Shown here: positions 1-7,594 of the stretch, in pieces | Layout: each line of letters opens with the position of its first letter | Position numbering within the stretch: the stretch's first letter is position 1 | Assembly (NCBI GenBank): GCA_021736255.1 | Contig: JAIPGG010000012.1 | Coordinates: forward strand, 1-43,410 | DNA length: 43,410 bases | Source: Spirochaetales bacterium | Lineage (GTDB): Bacteria; Spirochaetota; Spirochaetia; JAIPGG01 | Reading direction: 5' to 3' | Program-made: the position numbers and the translations under genes | Notes under the pieces: generated by a model | Database searches by the model: none | What the model was told of the DNA's origin: nothing | Seen by the model: only the letters and a program-made list of their open reading frames with translations

Positions 1-123
1 GATGCCCACTGCATCAAGGTAACGACTGACCGTGGCAAGGCCGGCACGGCCGGAAAATTGTTCGTTTGTTGTGTGAAAGTTGCTAATTTTGCTCTTGTCG
101 GCTCGGCAATTTTGGCGCACCAT
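1..123 (-). CDS. Transposase, N-terminal 41 codons (cut by window edge)
   Basis: The minus strand is open from an ATG at 123 to the first base of the window, giving 41 codons without a stop. A strong AGGAGG ribosome-binding site lies about 7 bases upstream on that strand (around 131-136), which supports real initiation. The peptide contains TNEQFSGRAGLATVSRYLD, which resembles the start of IS1380/IS4-like DDE transposases, where an 'aGl..l..yl' motif precedes the catalytic core. The DDE residues lie outside the window, so the family is a tentative call. It is transcribed away from the regulator gene that starts at 230. Another DNA-binding or hypothetical protein cannot be excluded. Confidence 0.5.
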   Translation of the reverse strand, partial: MVRQNCRADKSKISNFHTTNEQFSGRAGLATVSRYLDAVGI

Positions 124-186
124 TTATTCGCCTCCTGGGTGTTTTTGGTTATTGGTCTAACTCATTACACCACTGGGAGGTATTTT
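1..186. mobile_element. Possible end of an insertion sequence
   Basis: If the gene at 1-123 is a transposase, its upstream sequence should run into the terminal inverted repeat of the element. The stretch after the ribosome-binding site ends in CACTGGGAGG followed by a T-run (about 171-188), a plausible outer end. The other end is not in the window, so neither inverted repeat nor target duplication can be confirmed. The boundary is a guess. Confidence 0.25.
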
Positions 187-229
187 TTTCAACTAGGCAA
201 AATCGCTCAATTTAGGTAAGTATGTAATT

Positions 230-1408
230 ATGTATCGATTGTTGATCACAAGCCGGGACAGGGAGCTGATCAACTCACTCAGGGCTGTACTCCCCCCGGT
301 TGTGTATTCCAGTGTTGTATCCCGCCCGGAATATGCAGAACGCATTGTCGCAGCCCAAAAAGAACCCTTCGACTGCCTGCTCATCGACCACACGATTCAA
401 AAGAGCGATTGCGTCAAACTGATCGAGGCGGGACGCAACCAGACACATCACATTATCATCATTCTCCTGACCGAAAGCCACGAAACATCCTTTCTTGTCG
501 AGTGCACAAAGGCCGGCGCCGATACGATTCTGAATAAGCCCGTCCAATTGAGCGAACTGAAGGAAGCGGCCCACAAGCTGTTCAACAAATACCACTTCCT
601 AAAAAAACAGGCCCTCAGCGAAGAGAGCCCTCCCTTGCGGAAACTGATAGGAAGGTCCCCTCCCCTCCGGGAGATCAAATCACAGGTTGTCATCTATGCC
701 CGGGCTGAAAAAAATGTGCTCCTCACCGGCGAGAGCGGTACCGGAAAGGATGTGGTGGCCAAAACGATCCACAAGTTGTCGAGCCGCAAAAACGGCCCCT
801 ATGTACCGGAAAACTGCGGCGCCATTCCCGAAAGCCTGCTTTCTACCGAGCTCTTCGGATCAGAACGGGGCGCCTACACCGGAGCGGTCAGCAGACCCGG
901 GAGTTTCGAAGCAGCAGACGGAGGGACGCTTTTTCTCGACGAGATAGGGGAAATGGGCTACCGGTCTCAGGCAAGCTTCCTGCGGGTCCTCGAGGAGCAC
1001 ACGGTCAGACGGATCGGCGCGAGGAAAAACCGGCCCATCAATACCCGGGTAATCGCTGCAACCAATACAAATCTGAAAAGAGCGGCCGCCGCCGGACATT
1101 TCCGGCAGGACCTCTACTACCGGCTGAACACCCTCCCAATCCACATACCGCCCCTGCGCGACAGACGGGAAGATATACCCCTTCTGGCTTCATACTTTCT
1201 CGGACTGACCACAGCCGGCATCGAGGCCGGATCAGAGTTCGAGTCCGTGGCCGACCACGGGCCCGGGAAACCCTTCGGACCGGGAGTGATGGACAAACTC
1301 GTAAACTATCACTGGCCCGGCAATATTCGGGAACTTCGAAACGTAATCGACAGGGCGGTATTGATTTCCGGTGAACGGATAGAAGTCGAACACATCCGTT
1401 TCCTCTAG
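230..1408 (+). CDS. NtrC-type receiver/AAA+ protein lacking a DNA-binding domain
   Basis: This is a 392-residue sigma-54 activator-like protein. Residues 1-120 look like a response-regulator receiver with the phospho-acceptor position Asp53, Thr81 and Lys103-Pro104. The N-terminal acidic pair that binds Mg2+ is missing (LLITSRD instead of a DD pair). Residues about 138-385 are a complete sigma-54 interaction AAA+ domain: Walker A GESGTGKD, a GAYTGA version of the GAFTGA loop, Walker B GGTLFLDEIGEM, and an R-finger region with WPGNIREL near the end. The protein stops about 20 residues after WPGNIREL, so the usual Fis-type helix-turn-helix is absent. The family normally remodels sigma-54 RNA polymerase; HTH-less members act from solution. 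No sigma-54 target or partner kinase is visible nearby. The Shine-Dalgarno is weak (AGG about 13 bases upstream). Confidence 0.9.
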   Translation: MYRLLITSRDRELINSLRAVLPPVVYSSVVSRPEYAERIVAAQKEPFDCLLIDHTIQKSDCVKLIEAGRNQTHHIIIILLTESHETSFLVECTKAGADTILNKPVQLSELKEAAHKLFNKYHFLKKQALSEESPPLRKLIGRSPPLREIKSQVVIYARAEKNVLLTGESGTGKDVVAKTIHKLSSRKNGPYVPENCGAIPESLLSTELFGSERGAYTGAVSRPGSFEAADGGTLFLDEIGEMGYRSQASFLRVLEEHTVRRIGARKNRPINTRVIAATNTNLKRAAAAGHFRQDLYYRLNTLPIHIPPLRDRREDIPLLASYFLGLTTAGIEAGSEFESVADHGPGKPFGPGVMDKLVNYHWPGNIRELRNVIDRAVLISGERIEVEHIRFL

Positions 1409-1424
1409 AAGAGAGACTCTTCCA

Positions 1425-1458
1425 TCAATCAGGGAAGACGCTCAATCAGGGAAGACGC
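1425..1458. repeat. 17-bp perfect tandem duplication
   Basis: The unit TCAATCAGGGAAGACGC occurs twice head to tail (1425-1441 and 1442-1458). The right copy carries the last codons and stop of the minus-strand gene ending at 1446. The left copy is a non-coding duplicate, consistent with slippage or a small duplication at the gene end. A short GAAGAG/CTCTTC hairpin (1408-1422) lies just left of it, without a T-run. Confidence 0.85.
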
Positions 1459-1937
1459 CGCATATCATACGCCACCAGGGCAGGAACCGGATTTCCATGG
1501 AAATCCTCCGTGACCCCCGCCAGCCGGGCTACAACCAGGAGATTGTCGTTTTGCTCGACCGCCTCGGAAGAAGGGTTCCGGGAACGCCGGGCGGGAAAGA
1601 TATCCTGGTATTCCGGCCCCTGAAATTGTATAAGACAACTATACCGCTCAACCCTCTCCATACCGATCCAGTTTCCCCTTACCAGTTCCACCAGAACGGT
1701 ATAATTCTCCGGTCTGTCGTCGGCTATCGTTATCGAAGCCACCGCTCCATCGATCAAATAGAACCGTGCCGAATCGAGATCGGGATCAGGTTCAGTAATC
1801 TGCTGATCCAAATACTGCAAGTCCGCATCAAAGTTCAACACATTTTGCAGATCTTCCCATTCTGCAGCCGGCAGCAAGACCGAGACTGCCGCGAACAGCA
1901 GGATTCCAAATAACGGTTTTCCAATGAAACGAAGCAT
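1446..1937 (-). CDS. Small exported protein of unknown function
   Basis: This is a 163-residue protein starting at the ATG at 1937, chosen because GGAGGG lies about 6 bases upstream and the first residues then form a clean signal peptide (MLRFIGKPLFGILLFAAVSV followed by LLPAAE). The mature part is acidic, about 135 residues, with no cysteine pattern or motif I recognise. The open frame extends further upstream, but that extension overlaps the divergent SDR gene and looks non-coding. The gene is divergent from the SDR at 2034 and converges on the regulator at 230. Probably periplasmic or surface-exposed; function unknown. Confidence 0.7.
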   Translation of the reverse strand: MLRFIGKPLFGILLFAAVSVLLPAAEWEDLQNVLNFDADLQYLDQQITEPDPDLDSARFYLIDGAVASITIADDRPENYTVLVELVRGNWIGMERVERYSCLIQFQGPEYQDIFPARRSRNPSSEAVEQNDNLLVVARLAGVTEDFHGNPVPALVAYDMRRLP

Positions 1938-2033
1938 GATACCCTCCGACGGCCAGTTTAGCGGCCTTCTTTCATTCTTTTCTCTGGATGAAAACTCGTC
2001 AAGAGCAGATGTGTTTTTTCCGAAGATAGTACA

Positions 2034-2771
2034 GTGGAAGAACAGGGAACAAGAAGAAGAGCCCTGATTCTCGGCGGAAGCGGGGGAATCGGCCGAACGG
2101 TCGCACTTCGGCTGGCCCGGGAAGGGTACCGAATTACCATTCAGGGTGGAACAGACAAAAAAGCCCTCGAAAAAACCATCTCCGAGATGCAATCTCTGGG
2201 AGCAATAGCCGACGGCTTTCCGGCAAACGCCTCGGATCTTCACAATTACCTGGCAAAAATCGAGGAAAATCTCCCGGTAGATGTTCTTATCGTCGCCTAC
2301 GGTCCCTTCGTGATGGCCCCTCTGGAGGAAATGGATCTCAAACAATGGCGCCGGATGAGCGACCACAATTTCCTCCTGCCGGGTATCCTGGTAAGCACAG
2401 CTATTGCCCGGATGAAAAAACAGCGTTACGGGCGGATCATCCTCTTCGGGGGAACCGGAACCGAACAGATCCGGGGCTACCGGAAAACCGCCGCTTATTC
2501 TGCGGCAAAAACCGGCTTGGCGGTCCTGGTAAAATCCGCAGGTAGACAATTAGCCGGAAGCAATATAACCTGCAACATGGTCTGTCCCGGTGTGGTTGAA
2601 ACAAAGTATTACACTCACCGGGAACTGAAAAAGCGCCGCAACCAGATGCCCGGAGGACAACTGCTGGAAACAGAAGAAATTGCCGATGTTGTCTCCTATC
2701 TTTGTGCACCGGAGCGCCGCCAGATCAACGGGGCAATCATCAATATTGACAAGGGGTATATTCCGTTATAG
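2034..2771 (+). CDS. Short-chain dehydrogenase/reductase (FabG-like)
   Basis: This is a 245-residue SDR beginning at a GTG. The NAD(P)-binding glycine motif is GGSGGIG (residues about 14-20). The catalytic YxxxK is in AAYSAAKTG, and the C-terminal part has the usual 'N..CPG.v.T' stretch (NMVCPGVVETKYY). The family reduces or oxidises carbonyl/hydroxyl groups with NAD(P)H, and FabG itself acts on 3-oxoacyl-ACP. Two deviations are visible: the NNAG motif is replaced by VAYGPF, and the catalytic Ser position before YxxxK looks like Thr or Gly. The substrate is therefore unclear and it should not be called fabG. The Shine-Dalgarno is poor. No fatty-acid genes adjoin. Confidence 0.85.
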   Translation: MEEQGTRRRALILGGSGGIGRTVALRLAREGYRITIQGGTDKKALEKTISEMQSLGAIADGFPANASDLHNYLAKIEENLPVDVLIVAYGPFVMAPLEEMDLKQWRRMSDHNFLLPGILVSTAIARMKKQRYGRIILFGGTGTEQIRGYRKTAAYSAAKTGLAVLVKSAGRQLAGSNITCNMVCPGVVETKYYTHRELKKRRNQMPGGQLLETEEIADVVSYLCAPERRQINGAIINIDKGYIPL

Positions 2772-2788
2772 TGTTGTATGATACGTGT

Positions 2789-2817
2789 TTGACAATGCGG
2801 CTATGCACGCGTACTAT
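2789..2817 (+). promoter_or_regulatory. Sigma-70 type promoter for the STAS gene
   Basis: A perfect -35 box TTGACA (2789-2794) is separated by 17 bp from a -10 box TACTAT (2812-2817). The start point would be near 2824, giving a leader of about 35 nt before the ATG at 2859. The downstream gene has a good AGGAG ribosome-binding site. This is the best consensus promoter I found in the window. Confidence 0.75.
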
Positions 2818-2858
2818 ACAATGAAAGACACTAGACTCCTGACGGGAAAAGGAGCATT

Positions 2859-3410
2859 ATGAGCAACAACGAAATTGTACCTGGTTTTGATGATGAAAAA
2901 GATGACAGCTTAAAAATCAGGCTGCAAAAGATCGATAATGTTGAGGGCTGTCTCGTTCTGTACCTCACCGGTTATATTGATACGTATAACTCGAACTTTT
3001 TTCAGAAACGAGTTACCAAAGCGGTGGAAGCAGGCTACAGCAGGCTGATTTTTCACTGTGCGGGTCTCAATTACGTTTCGAGTACCGGAATCGGCTCCTT
3101 TACCGCCTTTCTCAAAGCGGTAAAACCCCGCGGTGGAGATTTGGTTCTTCTCGAGATCCAGCCGAAGGTATACGAGGTCTTCCAGCTTCTCGGTTTTTCT
3201 CAATTCTTCAACATCAAGGACAGCCTGGATGATGCTGTGGATTTTTTCGTAAAGGGAGGACAAACAGGCAGCACCGACGTGTTTCCGAAGATTTTCAAAT
3301 GTCCTATCTGCTCGAAAAAACTCAAAGCAACCAAACCGGGCCGTTTCCGCTGTTCCGAATGTAAAACCATTTTGGCTATAGATAACGCCGGCCAGGTGTT
3401 TCTCGGCTAA
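2859..3410 (+). CDS. STAS-domain protein with C-terminal zinc ribbon
   Basis: The 183-residue protein has a STAS (anti-sigma-factor antagonist) domain at residues about 18-130. The phosphorylatable-serine region reads YVSSTGIGSF (around residue 75), equivalent to the DSSGLG loop of SpoIIAA. The last 45 residues hold a CPIC...CSEC zinc ribbon (two CxxC pairs about 14 residues apart). STAS proteins act in partner-switching: the unphosphorylated form binds and sequesters an anti-sigma kinase. The zinc ribbon may add a protein or nucleic-acid contact. No RsbW-type kinase or PP2C phosphatase is adjacent. AGGAG lies 6 bases before the ATG, and a strong promoter lies upstream. Confidence 0.88.
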   Translation: MSNNEIVPGFDDEKDDSLKIRLQKIDNVEGCLVLYLTGYIDTYNSNFFQKRVTKAVEAGYSRLIFHCAGLNYVSSTGIGSFTAFLKAVKPRGGDLVLLEIQPKVYEVFQLLGFSQFFNIKDSLDDAVDFFVKGGQTGSTDVFPKIFKCPICSKKLKATKPGRFRCSECKTILAIDNAGQVFLG

Positions 3411-3427
3411 GAGAAAAGCAGGCTTCC

Positions 3428-4081
3428 ATGCGTTTCCGGTCGATTCGAGTCGATCTCGTACGACCGGAACCGGCAGAGGAAGCGGTATTCAGATCCCTGT
3501 TCCGCAAACAACCAGCAACCGTTCTCATAGTCACATCCTCTCCCATGCCGGTGAGTCAGGCTGAAATTCTCCTCCTCTCGAGCAGCTGCTTGCGGGAAAT
3601 TTCCCCTATAGACTCCCCAGGTTTGCCGGTACTGGTTTATGGGCCGGCCGAAGACCTGCCTGAGGCCTTTCAAGAGGGAGCCGGCGACTTTTTGCGGGAG
3701 CCCTGGTCGGAAATCGAGCTCATGATTCGAATCGAACGTATGGTCGATCAAAAACGTTCCTGCGGGCCCTACCGCCTCGAAGGAAATACAATGATCGGCC
3801 CGCCTCTTTTCGGCGGGAGCGGCGAACAGAGGGTTCAATTCACCCCCGCCGAAGCGGCCATCATGGCACTTCTCTTCGCCGGGCGGGAAGAGACCGTATC
3901 CCGGCACCTGATCGAGAACCTCGCTTTCTCCGGAAAAAACCCGAAGAGCAAACGCTTCGTTGATGTTCATATTGCCGGTATTCGCAAAAAACTCGCATCC
4001 GCTTACGAGAGGCCCCCGAATGGACCGGTAATTCTTACGATCAGGGGAAGCGGCTACCTTCTGCACTGTCCGAATACATAA
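3428..4081 (+). CDS. OmpR-type winged-helix protein with degenerate receiver
   Basis: A 217-residue protein. Residues about 115-215 form an OmpR/PhoB winged helix with the diagnostic stretches VDVHIAGIRKKL (recognition helix) and ILTIRGSGYLL (wing hairpin). Residues 1-110 have the length and hydrophobic rhythm of a receiver, but the phospho-acceptor Asp is not recognisable and the LKP switch Lys has become Arg (FLREPW). It is probably a phosphorylation-independent DNA-binding regulator. It starts 17 bp after the STAS gene, so the two are likely co-transcribed. No histidine kinase is nearby. The Shine-Dalgarno is weak. Confidence 0.8.
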   Translation: MRFRSIRVDLVRPEPAEEAVFRSLFRKQPATVLIVTSSPMPVSQAEILLLSSSCLREISPIDSPGLPVLVYGPAEDLPEAFQEGAGDFLREPWSEIELMIRIERMVDQKRSCGPYRLEGNTMIGPPLFGGSGEQRVQFTPAEAAIMALLFAGREETVSRHLIENLAFSGKNPKSKRFVDVHIAGIRKKLASAYERPPNGPVILTIRGSGYLLHCPNT

Positions 4082-4424
4082 TCTTTTCAAAAAGGGCTTG
4101 ACGAACGGGGAAAAGAATCCTCTGTGCGTAAGCTGTGGATAACTTGCTTTTTCTTTCCATAGCCATGGGTCGTTAAGACGCACCCTGTACAAAAAAATGC
4201 ACAGAAACTGGGGAAATCATTCCGTCTACTTGTAATTCCTTGCAATATAAGCATTTAACTCTTTATGCCCTACATATGTTAGTCTGATCCGGCGAAGAAA
4301 AGGAAAAAAAGCGAAGAAACCCGGAAAAGACACCTTTACAAAGAGAAAAAACCTCCTTGTGGACAAACTGTTAATGAATTGATACTTGCAGCGGGGTAGG
4401 CTCGGTGTTACGATATATGGTGAT
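4082..4424. other. Intergenic region with DnaA-box-like 9-mers
   Basis: About 340 bp without a convincing gene. It contains TGTGGATAA (4134-4142), which is a perfect DnaA box on the minus strand. Near-matches with one mismatch each are TGTGCGTAA (4123-4131) and TGTGGACAA (4358-4366), all in the same orientation. The stretch from about 4210 to 4385 is AT-rich and purine-rich. A weak promoter (TTGCAG, 17 bp, TACGAT; 4386-4414) sits before the next gene. No dnaA or dnaN gene is in the window, so an origin cannot be claimed. A DnaA-responsive promoter or titration site is possible. Confidence 0.45.
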
Positions 4425-5471
4425 GTGAAATCTTTTCCACGTATCATCCTGCGCTACCTCCTGACTGTCGCTGTTCTCGAGGGATTTCTGCTCGGATTCG
4501 GCCGAATCGCTGATACCGAGCTGGAATACTTTTTCACATACATTCTTCCCGTCTCTTTACCGGTTGTTCTGCTTATCGGGGCAGTCTTTGCTCATTTTCC
4601 CTTTGCAAGCGGACGCAGCCGGGAAGGCGCCGCCTCTCCGATCCTGGTTTTTCTGCTTACCGCAGGCGCACTGTTGCTCTCTCTCGAATACCTCGACTAC
4701 CGGCAGGCAGCCGAGCATCAAAACGCCCCTGAACCCGCCGCACAGCCGGCGGACCCTGAACCGGTGATACGCTGGACAGGACCGGAAAGCTTTGTCTATT
4801 CACTCCCCGGCGAAGGAGAATACCGCAGGCACCGTTTCAGAATCAGCGAAGAAGGGCTCGAGCAGGCAGGGACCCCCGCGCCATCCGAGCCCGAACTCTC
4901 CGGACCGGGATCTTCCAGCCAGGCCACAGCTACCGGCGGAATGAGAGTGCTCTTTCCCGAACCGGTTTTGCGCATCGGCGAGGACGCCGCCTTTCTCGGA
5001 AGCCTGGTTTTCCGGTACCAGGAGAATCCCCTGCAGGCAGAGACCCTGTTCATGTTGATCACCATTGCACTCTTTGCAGCATCGCTCCACCTTCTCAGCC
5101 GTATATCGAAATGGCCGCTTTTCAACCTCATCCTTGCCGTCCTGCTGGTCAGGTATATTCCAGCCTTCGAACGGCTGATACAGGGAACCGGTTTCCGTGA
5201 TCAGCTGCAGGATATTCTGAGTATTGATCTGGAGGGGACCCTCACCCTTCTACTTGCCGGAACAGCGGCGATACTCTTTTTGGTAATCGACATTGCCTCA
5301 GCAGGCCGGGAAGCCCGGACAGACAGATCCGGTCCGAATACTCCTGCGAGAACCAGCTACGGAAACAGGCGAGGCAGCCAAGAGCCTCGGAAACCAACCG
5401 GTCGGCGGCAGAATACGAACGGTGAATACGGCGGCAGCGAAGCCGACCTTCAGGCTTTCAGGACGAGGTAA
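4425..5471 (+). CDS. Membrane protein of unknown function
   Basis: About 348 residues if the GTG at 4425 is used. A TTG at 4386 would add 13 residues, but the 4425 start gives a clean hydrophobic N-terminus (KSFPRIILRYLLTVAVLEGF). Hydrophobic stretches suggest two or three helices near residues 8-75, another in the first 100 residues, and two or three around 205-300. A Pro/Ala/Glu-rich segment sits between the halves. The C-terminal 50 residues are polar, Arg-rich and probably cytoplasmic. I recognise no family. It ends 2 bp before the next membrane protein, so the two are co-transcribed and may form a complex. Confidence 0.75.
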   Translation: MKSFPRIILRYLLTVAVLEGFLLGFGRIADTELEYFFTYILPVSLPVVLLIGAVFAHFPFASGRSREGAASPILVFLLTAGALLLSLEYLDYRQAAEHQNAPEPAAQPADPEPVIRWTGPESFVYSLPGEGEYRRHRFRISEEGLEQAGTPAPSEPELSGPGSSSQATATGGMRVLFPEPVLRIGEDAAFLGSLVFRYQENPLQAETLFMLITIALFAASLHLLSRISKWPLFNLILAVLLVRYIPAFERLIQGTGFRDQLQDILSIDLEGTLTLLLAGTAAILFLVIDIASAGREARTDRSGPNTPARTSYGNRRGSQEPRKPTGRRQNTNGEYGGSEADLQAFRTR

Positions 5472-5473
5472 CT

Positions 5474-7594
5474 ATGAAACGGGCATTTCCGACCCTTTTG
5501 CTGTGGCTGATCGCGAGTGTTCTCCTCTTTTTTGCCGTCATTTTTTTGATGACCTACCTGGGAGACGGAGAACCGGAGACCGTACCGGTACTCGGACCGC
5601 TTTTGGAAAAGGCTTCCTCGGCCGTCCAGGGACTCCCGGCCGGAACCGGGGCTTACCAATACGAACTTCATTCTGTTCACCCCTCCCTGCGAAGCGGCTT
5701 TCTGTTCGACCGGAGTCTCGGGAAACTATTCGAGATCCTCCCGGCGGTTTTGCTGGTGGTACTGCCGCTCGGTTTGAGTGTTTTCCTGGCAGAACGAAGA
5801 AAGGGGACCCGTGCCGCCTCACGTTCGACCGGAGGGGCCGGAGCGGAAACCGGGCAGACCATTGGCCGGGCCGTCTTGATCGCCGCCGTTCTTGCCACCG
5901 TTTTTTACGTAAGCGGGCGGGAATGGCTCGTCTCCGGGGCTCTCGAACGGCAGGAGGACCGCATCTTTCGGACCCGAAGGGCCGAAATGATCGTCGAAAA
6001 AGCCCGCACCATGGCCCCTGACCAGGAAGAGCTCGACATGGCACGCTTTGAATACACAGAGCTCCTGCCGGGAGGCGAGTGGATCGAGGTGGAGACCGGG
6101 CAGACCGGAGAAACAGAGCAAACAGAACAAACCACCCCTGCCGGCCAAAACGCAGAAGCCCCCCAAGCAGAGCAGAATCCCCAGGCCGGCGAAGGCACCC
6201 AGGCCTCCACGTCTACCCAGGCCGAGACCGGCGAAGAGACCCCCGCCGGGGAAGACACCCAGGCCTCCACGTCTACCCAGGCCGGGGAAGACACCCAGGC
6301 CGAGCCCGGAAAAGAAACCCCCGCCGGCGAAGGCACCCCCCCCGGGGAGCCGGGTTTCGACGCCCCGGAGCTTTTACACCTCGCCCGGCAGGCCCTGACT
6401 TCCGGCTCTTATCCCCAGGCCCGCTACTACGCCCTCCTTGCACAGCGGATGGCCGACCGGCCGGCCCAGCACAAGGAAGCACAGACAATCGCAGAAAGAG
6501 CGGCCGAGCTCACCCCCACCCGGCAGGCCCTGAACGCGCTCGACCGGGAATACGCCGCCAAACTCAACGCCAGAACCCTTCTCGAACGGGGACGCCCCCT
6601 CGAGGCATATTACGCCTTTCGCCGCTTTCCCGATGACCGAGATGTCCTCCCCTTCCTCCGGGAAGCAGAAGAATCCTTTCTGGAGTACGGCTTTTTTCAG
6701 GAAACTATGCAGGATGCTGTTCGGGCGGCCGGCGACTGGGCGAGACGGGAGGTGGTATTCACCAATACCCCACAGGAATTGATCTACCTCGGCAATCTCA
6801 CCAAAACCGGGAGGGGCTGGTACGCCCGGGATGTGTCGATCCTCCAATTCGACGGCGAAGGAGAGATCGCAGGCAAAATCAGCGCCGAATACGCCCACAT
6901 ACCGGCCCGGAAGAACAGTTTGCCCGAGGCAGAGAACCAGAGGGCCCAGGGCCAGGCCGCAACAGAGCAGGCCAACGGCGCCCCTGCGGCAGAGGACCGG
7001 ACGGCCGCAGACCAGGCCGGCACAGAGAGAGGTGCCGGACTTCCGCTTCAGCTCTACTGCGTAGCAGCAGAGGACCCCGACCTCCGCTTCGAGCCGGTCC
7101 GCAGCCAGGGCAGACAGTCCTCCTCTCTCGCGCCGGCTGAATCGGTTTTTACGCTTTACAACCGGCCGGAGGAACTCGCCGGCCTCTCCCGCCTTCAGGC
7201 GGGGCTTCAAACGGCCCCCCTCTCCACCCTCTGGAACCTTCGAAAGTCAATTGACCGGCTCGGCTACCGCCATGAGCCGGTGTACACCGAATTGTTCCGA
7301 AGGCTCAGCGGCAGTTTCGGGTTCTTTCTTCTCGCCCTCTTTTTACCCAATATCGCGATGCGCCTGGCCCCGCACAGAAAAACAATCCTTCTTATCGGAG
7401 GATTGCTCCTCGTCTTTCCCATTGTTTGGATCCTCGGCGCCTATTCAAGCGTATTCTCGGCCCTCGGCGAAATATTTTTCGGCAAGTGGGGACCCTTTTG
7501 GGGGATTGCAGCCTTTATCGGAATCCAGGCCCTCCTTGCTTTTCTTGCCGTCGTACGGATCATCTCCGCAGGAAAAGCATACCGTACCTCCTGA
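5474..7594 (+). CDS. Large membrane protein with TPR-like core and Gln/Glu/Thr repeats
   Basis: A 706-residue protein. Predicted helices are near residues 7-28, 87-105 and 132-147, then three at about 607-630, 640-665 and 675-698. A low-complexity segment (about residues 208-293; Glu, Gln, Thr, Ala, Gly) contains the repeated unit TQASTSTQA. After it come helical residues with a TPR-like look (ELLHLARQALTSGSYPQARYY), and a second low-complexity patch lies at about 482-522. The middle part is probably extracytoplasmic. No enzymatic motif is seen. Its stop overlaps the start of the J-domain gene (TGATG), which suggests translational coupling. Confidence 0.75.
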   Translation: MKRAFPTLLLWLIASVLLFFAVIFLMTYLGDGEPETVPVLGPLLEKASSAVQGLPAGTGAYQYELHSVHPSLRSGFLFDRSLGKLFEILPAVLLVVLPLGLSVFLAERRKGTRAASRSTGGAGAETGQTIGRAVLIAAVLATVFYVSGREWLVSGALERQEDRIFRTRRAEMIVEKARTMAPDQEELDMARFEYTELLPGGEWIEVETGQTGETEQTEQTTPAGQNAEAPQAEQNPQAGEGTQASTSTQAETGEETPAGEDTQASTSTQAGEDTQAEPGKETPAGEGTPPGEPGFDAPELLHLARQALTSGSYPQARYYALLAQRMADRPAQHKEAQTIAERAAELTPTRQALNALDREYAAKLNARTLLERGRPLEAYYAFRRFPDDRDVLPFLREAEESFLEYGFFQETMQDAVRAAGDWARREVVFTNTPQELIYLGNLTKTGRGWYARDVSILQFDGEGEIAGKISAEYAHIPARKNSLPEAENQRAQGQAATEQANGAPAAEDRTAADQAGTERGAGLPLQLYCVAAEDPDLRFEPVRSQGRQSSSLAPAESVFTLYNRPEELAGLSRLQAGLQTAPLSTLWNLRKSIDRLGYRHEPVYTELFRRLSGSFGFFLLALFLPNIAMRLAPHRKTILLIGGLLLVFPIVWILGAYSSVFSALGEIFFGKWGPFWGIAAFIGIQALLAFLAVVRIISAGKAYRTS
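6195..6284 (+). repeat. 60-bp-period direct repeats inside the membrane protein gene
   Basis: A block CACCCAGGCCTCCACGTCTA with its flanks recurs exactly 60 bp apart (about 6196-6224 and 6256-6284). It encodes TQASTSTQA twice, and a partial third unit (GGGGAAGACACCCAGGCC) follows. The period is 20 codons, so copy-number change keeps the frame. Confidence 0.85.

Noticed and set aside
1446-2549. Long 367-codon minus-strand frame reading through the SDR gene
   Set aside because: Only the part from ATG 1937 has a ribosome-binding site and signal peptide. The upstream half is antisense to the clear SDR and has no family resemblance.
4082-4424. Chromosome origin
   Set aside because: Three box-like sites are suggestive, but there is no dnaA, dnaN, gidA or parAB in the window and no clear unwinding repeat array. 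Kept only as an intergenic feature.
5293-6636. Long open frames in other phases across the 706-residue membrane protein gene
   Set aside because: Arg/Pro-rich translations of GC-rich low-complexity DNA; shadows without start signals.
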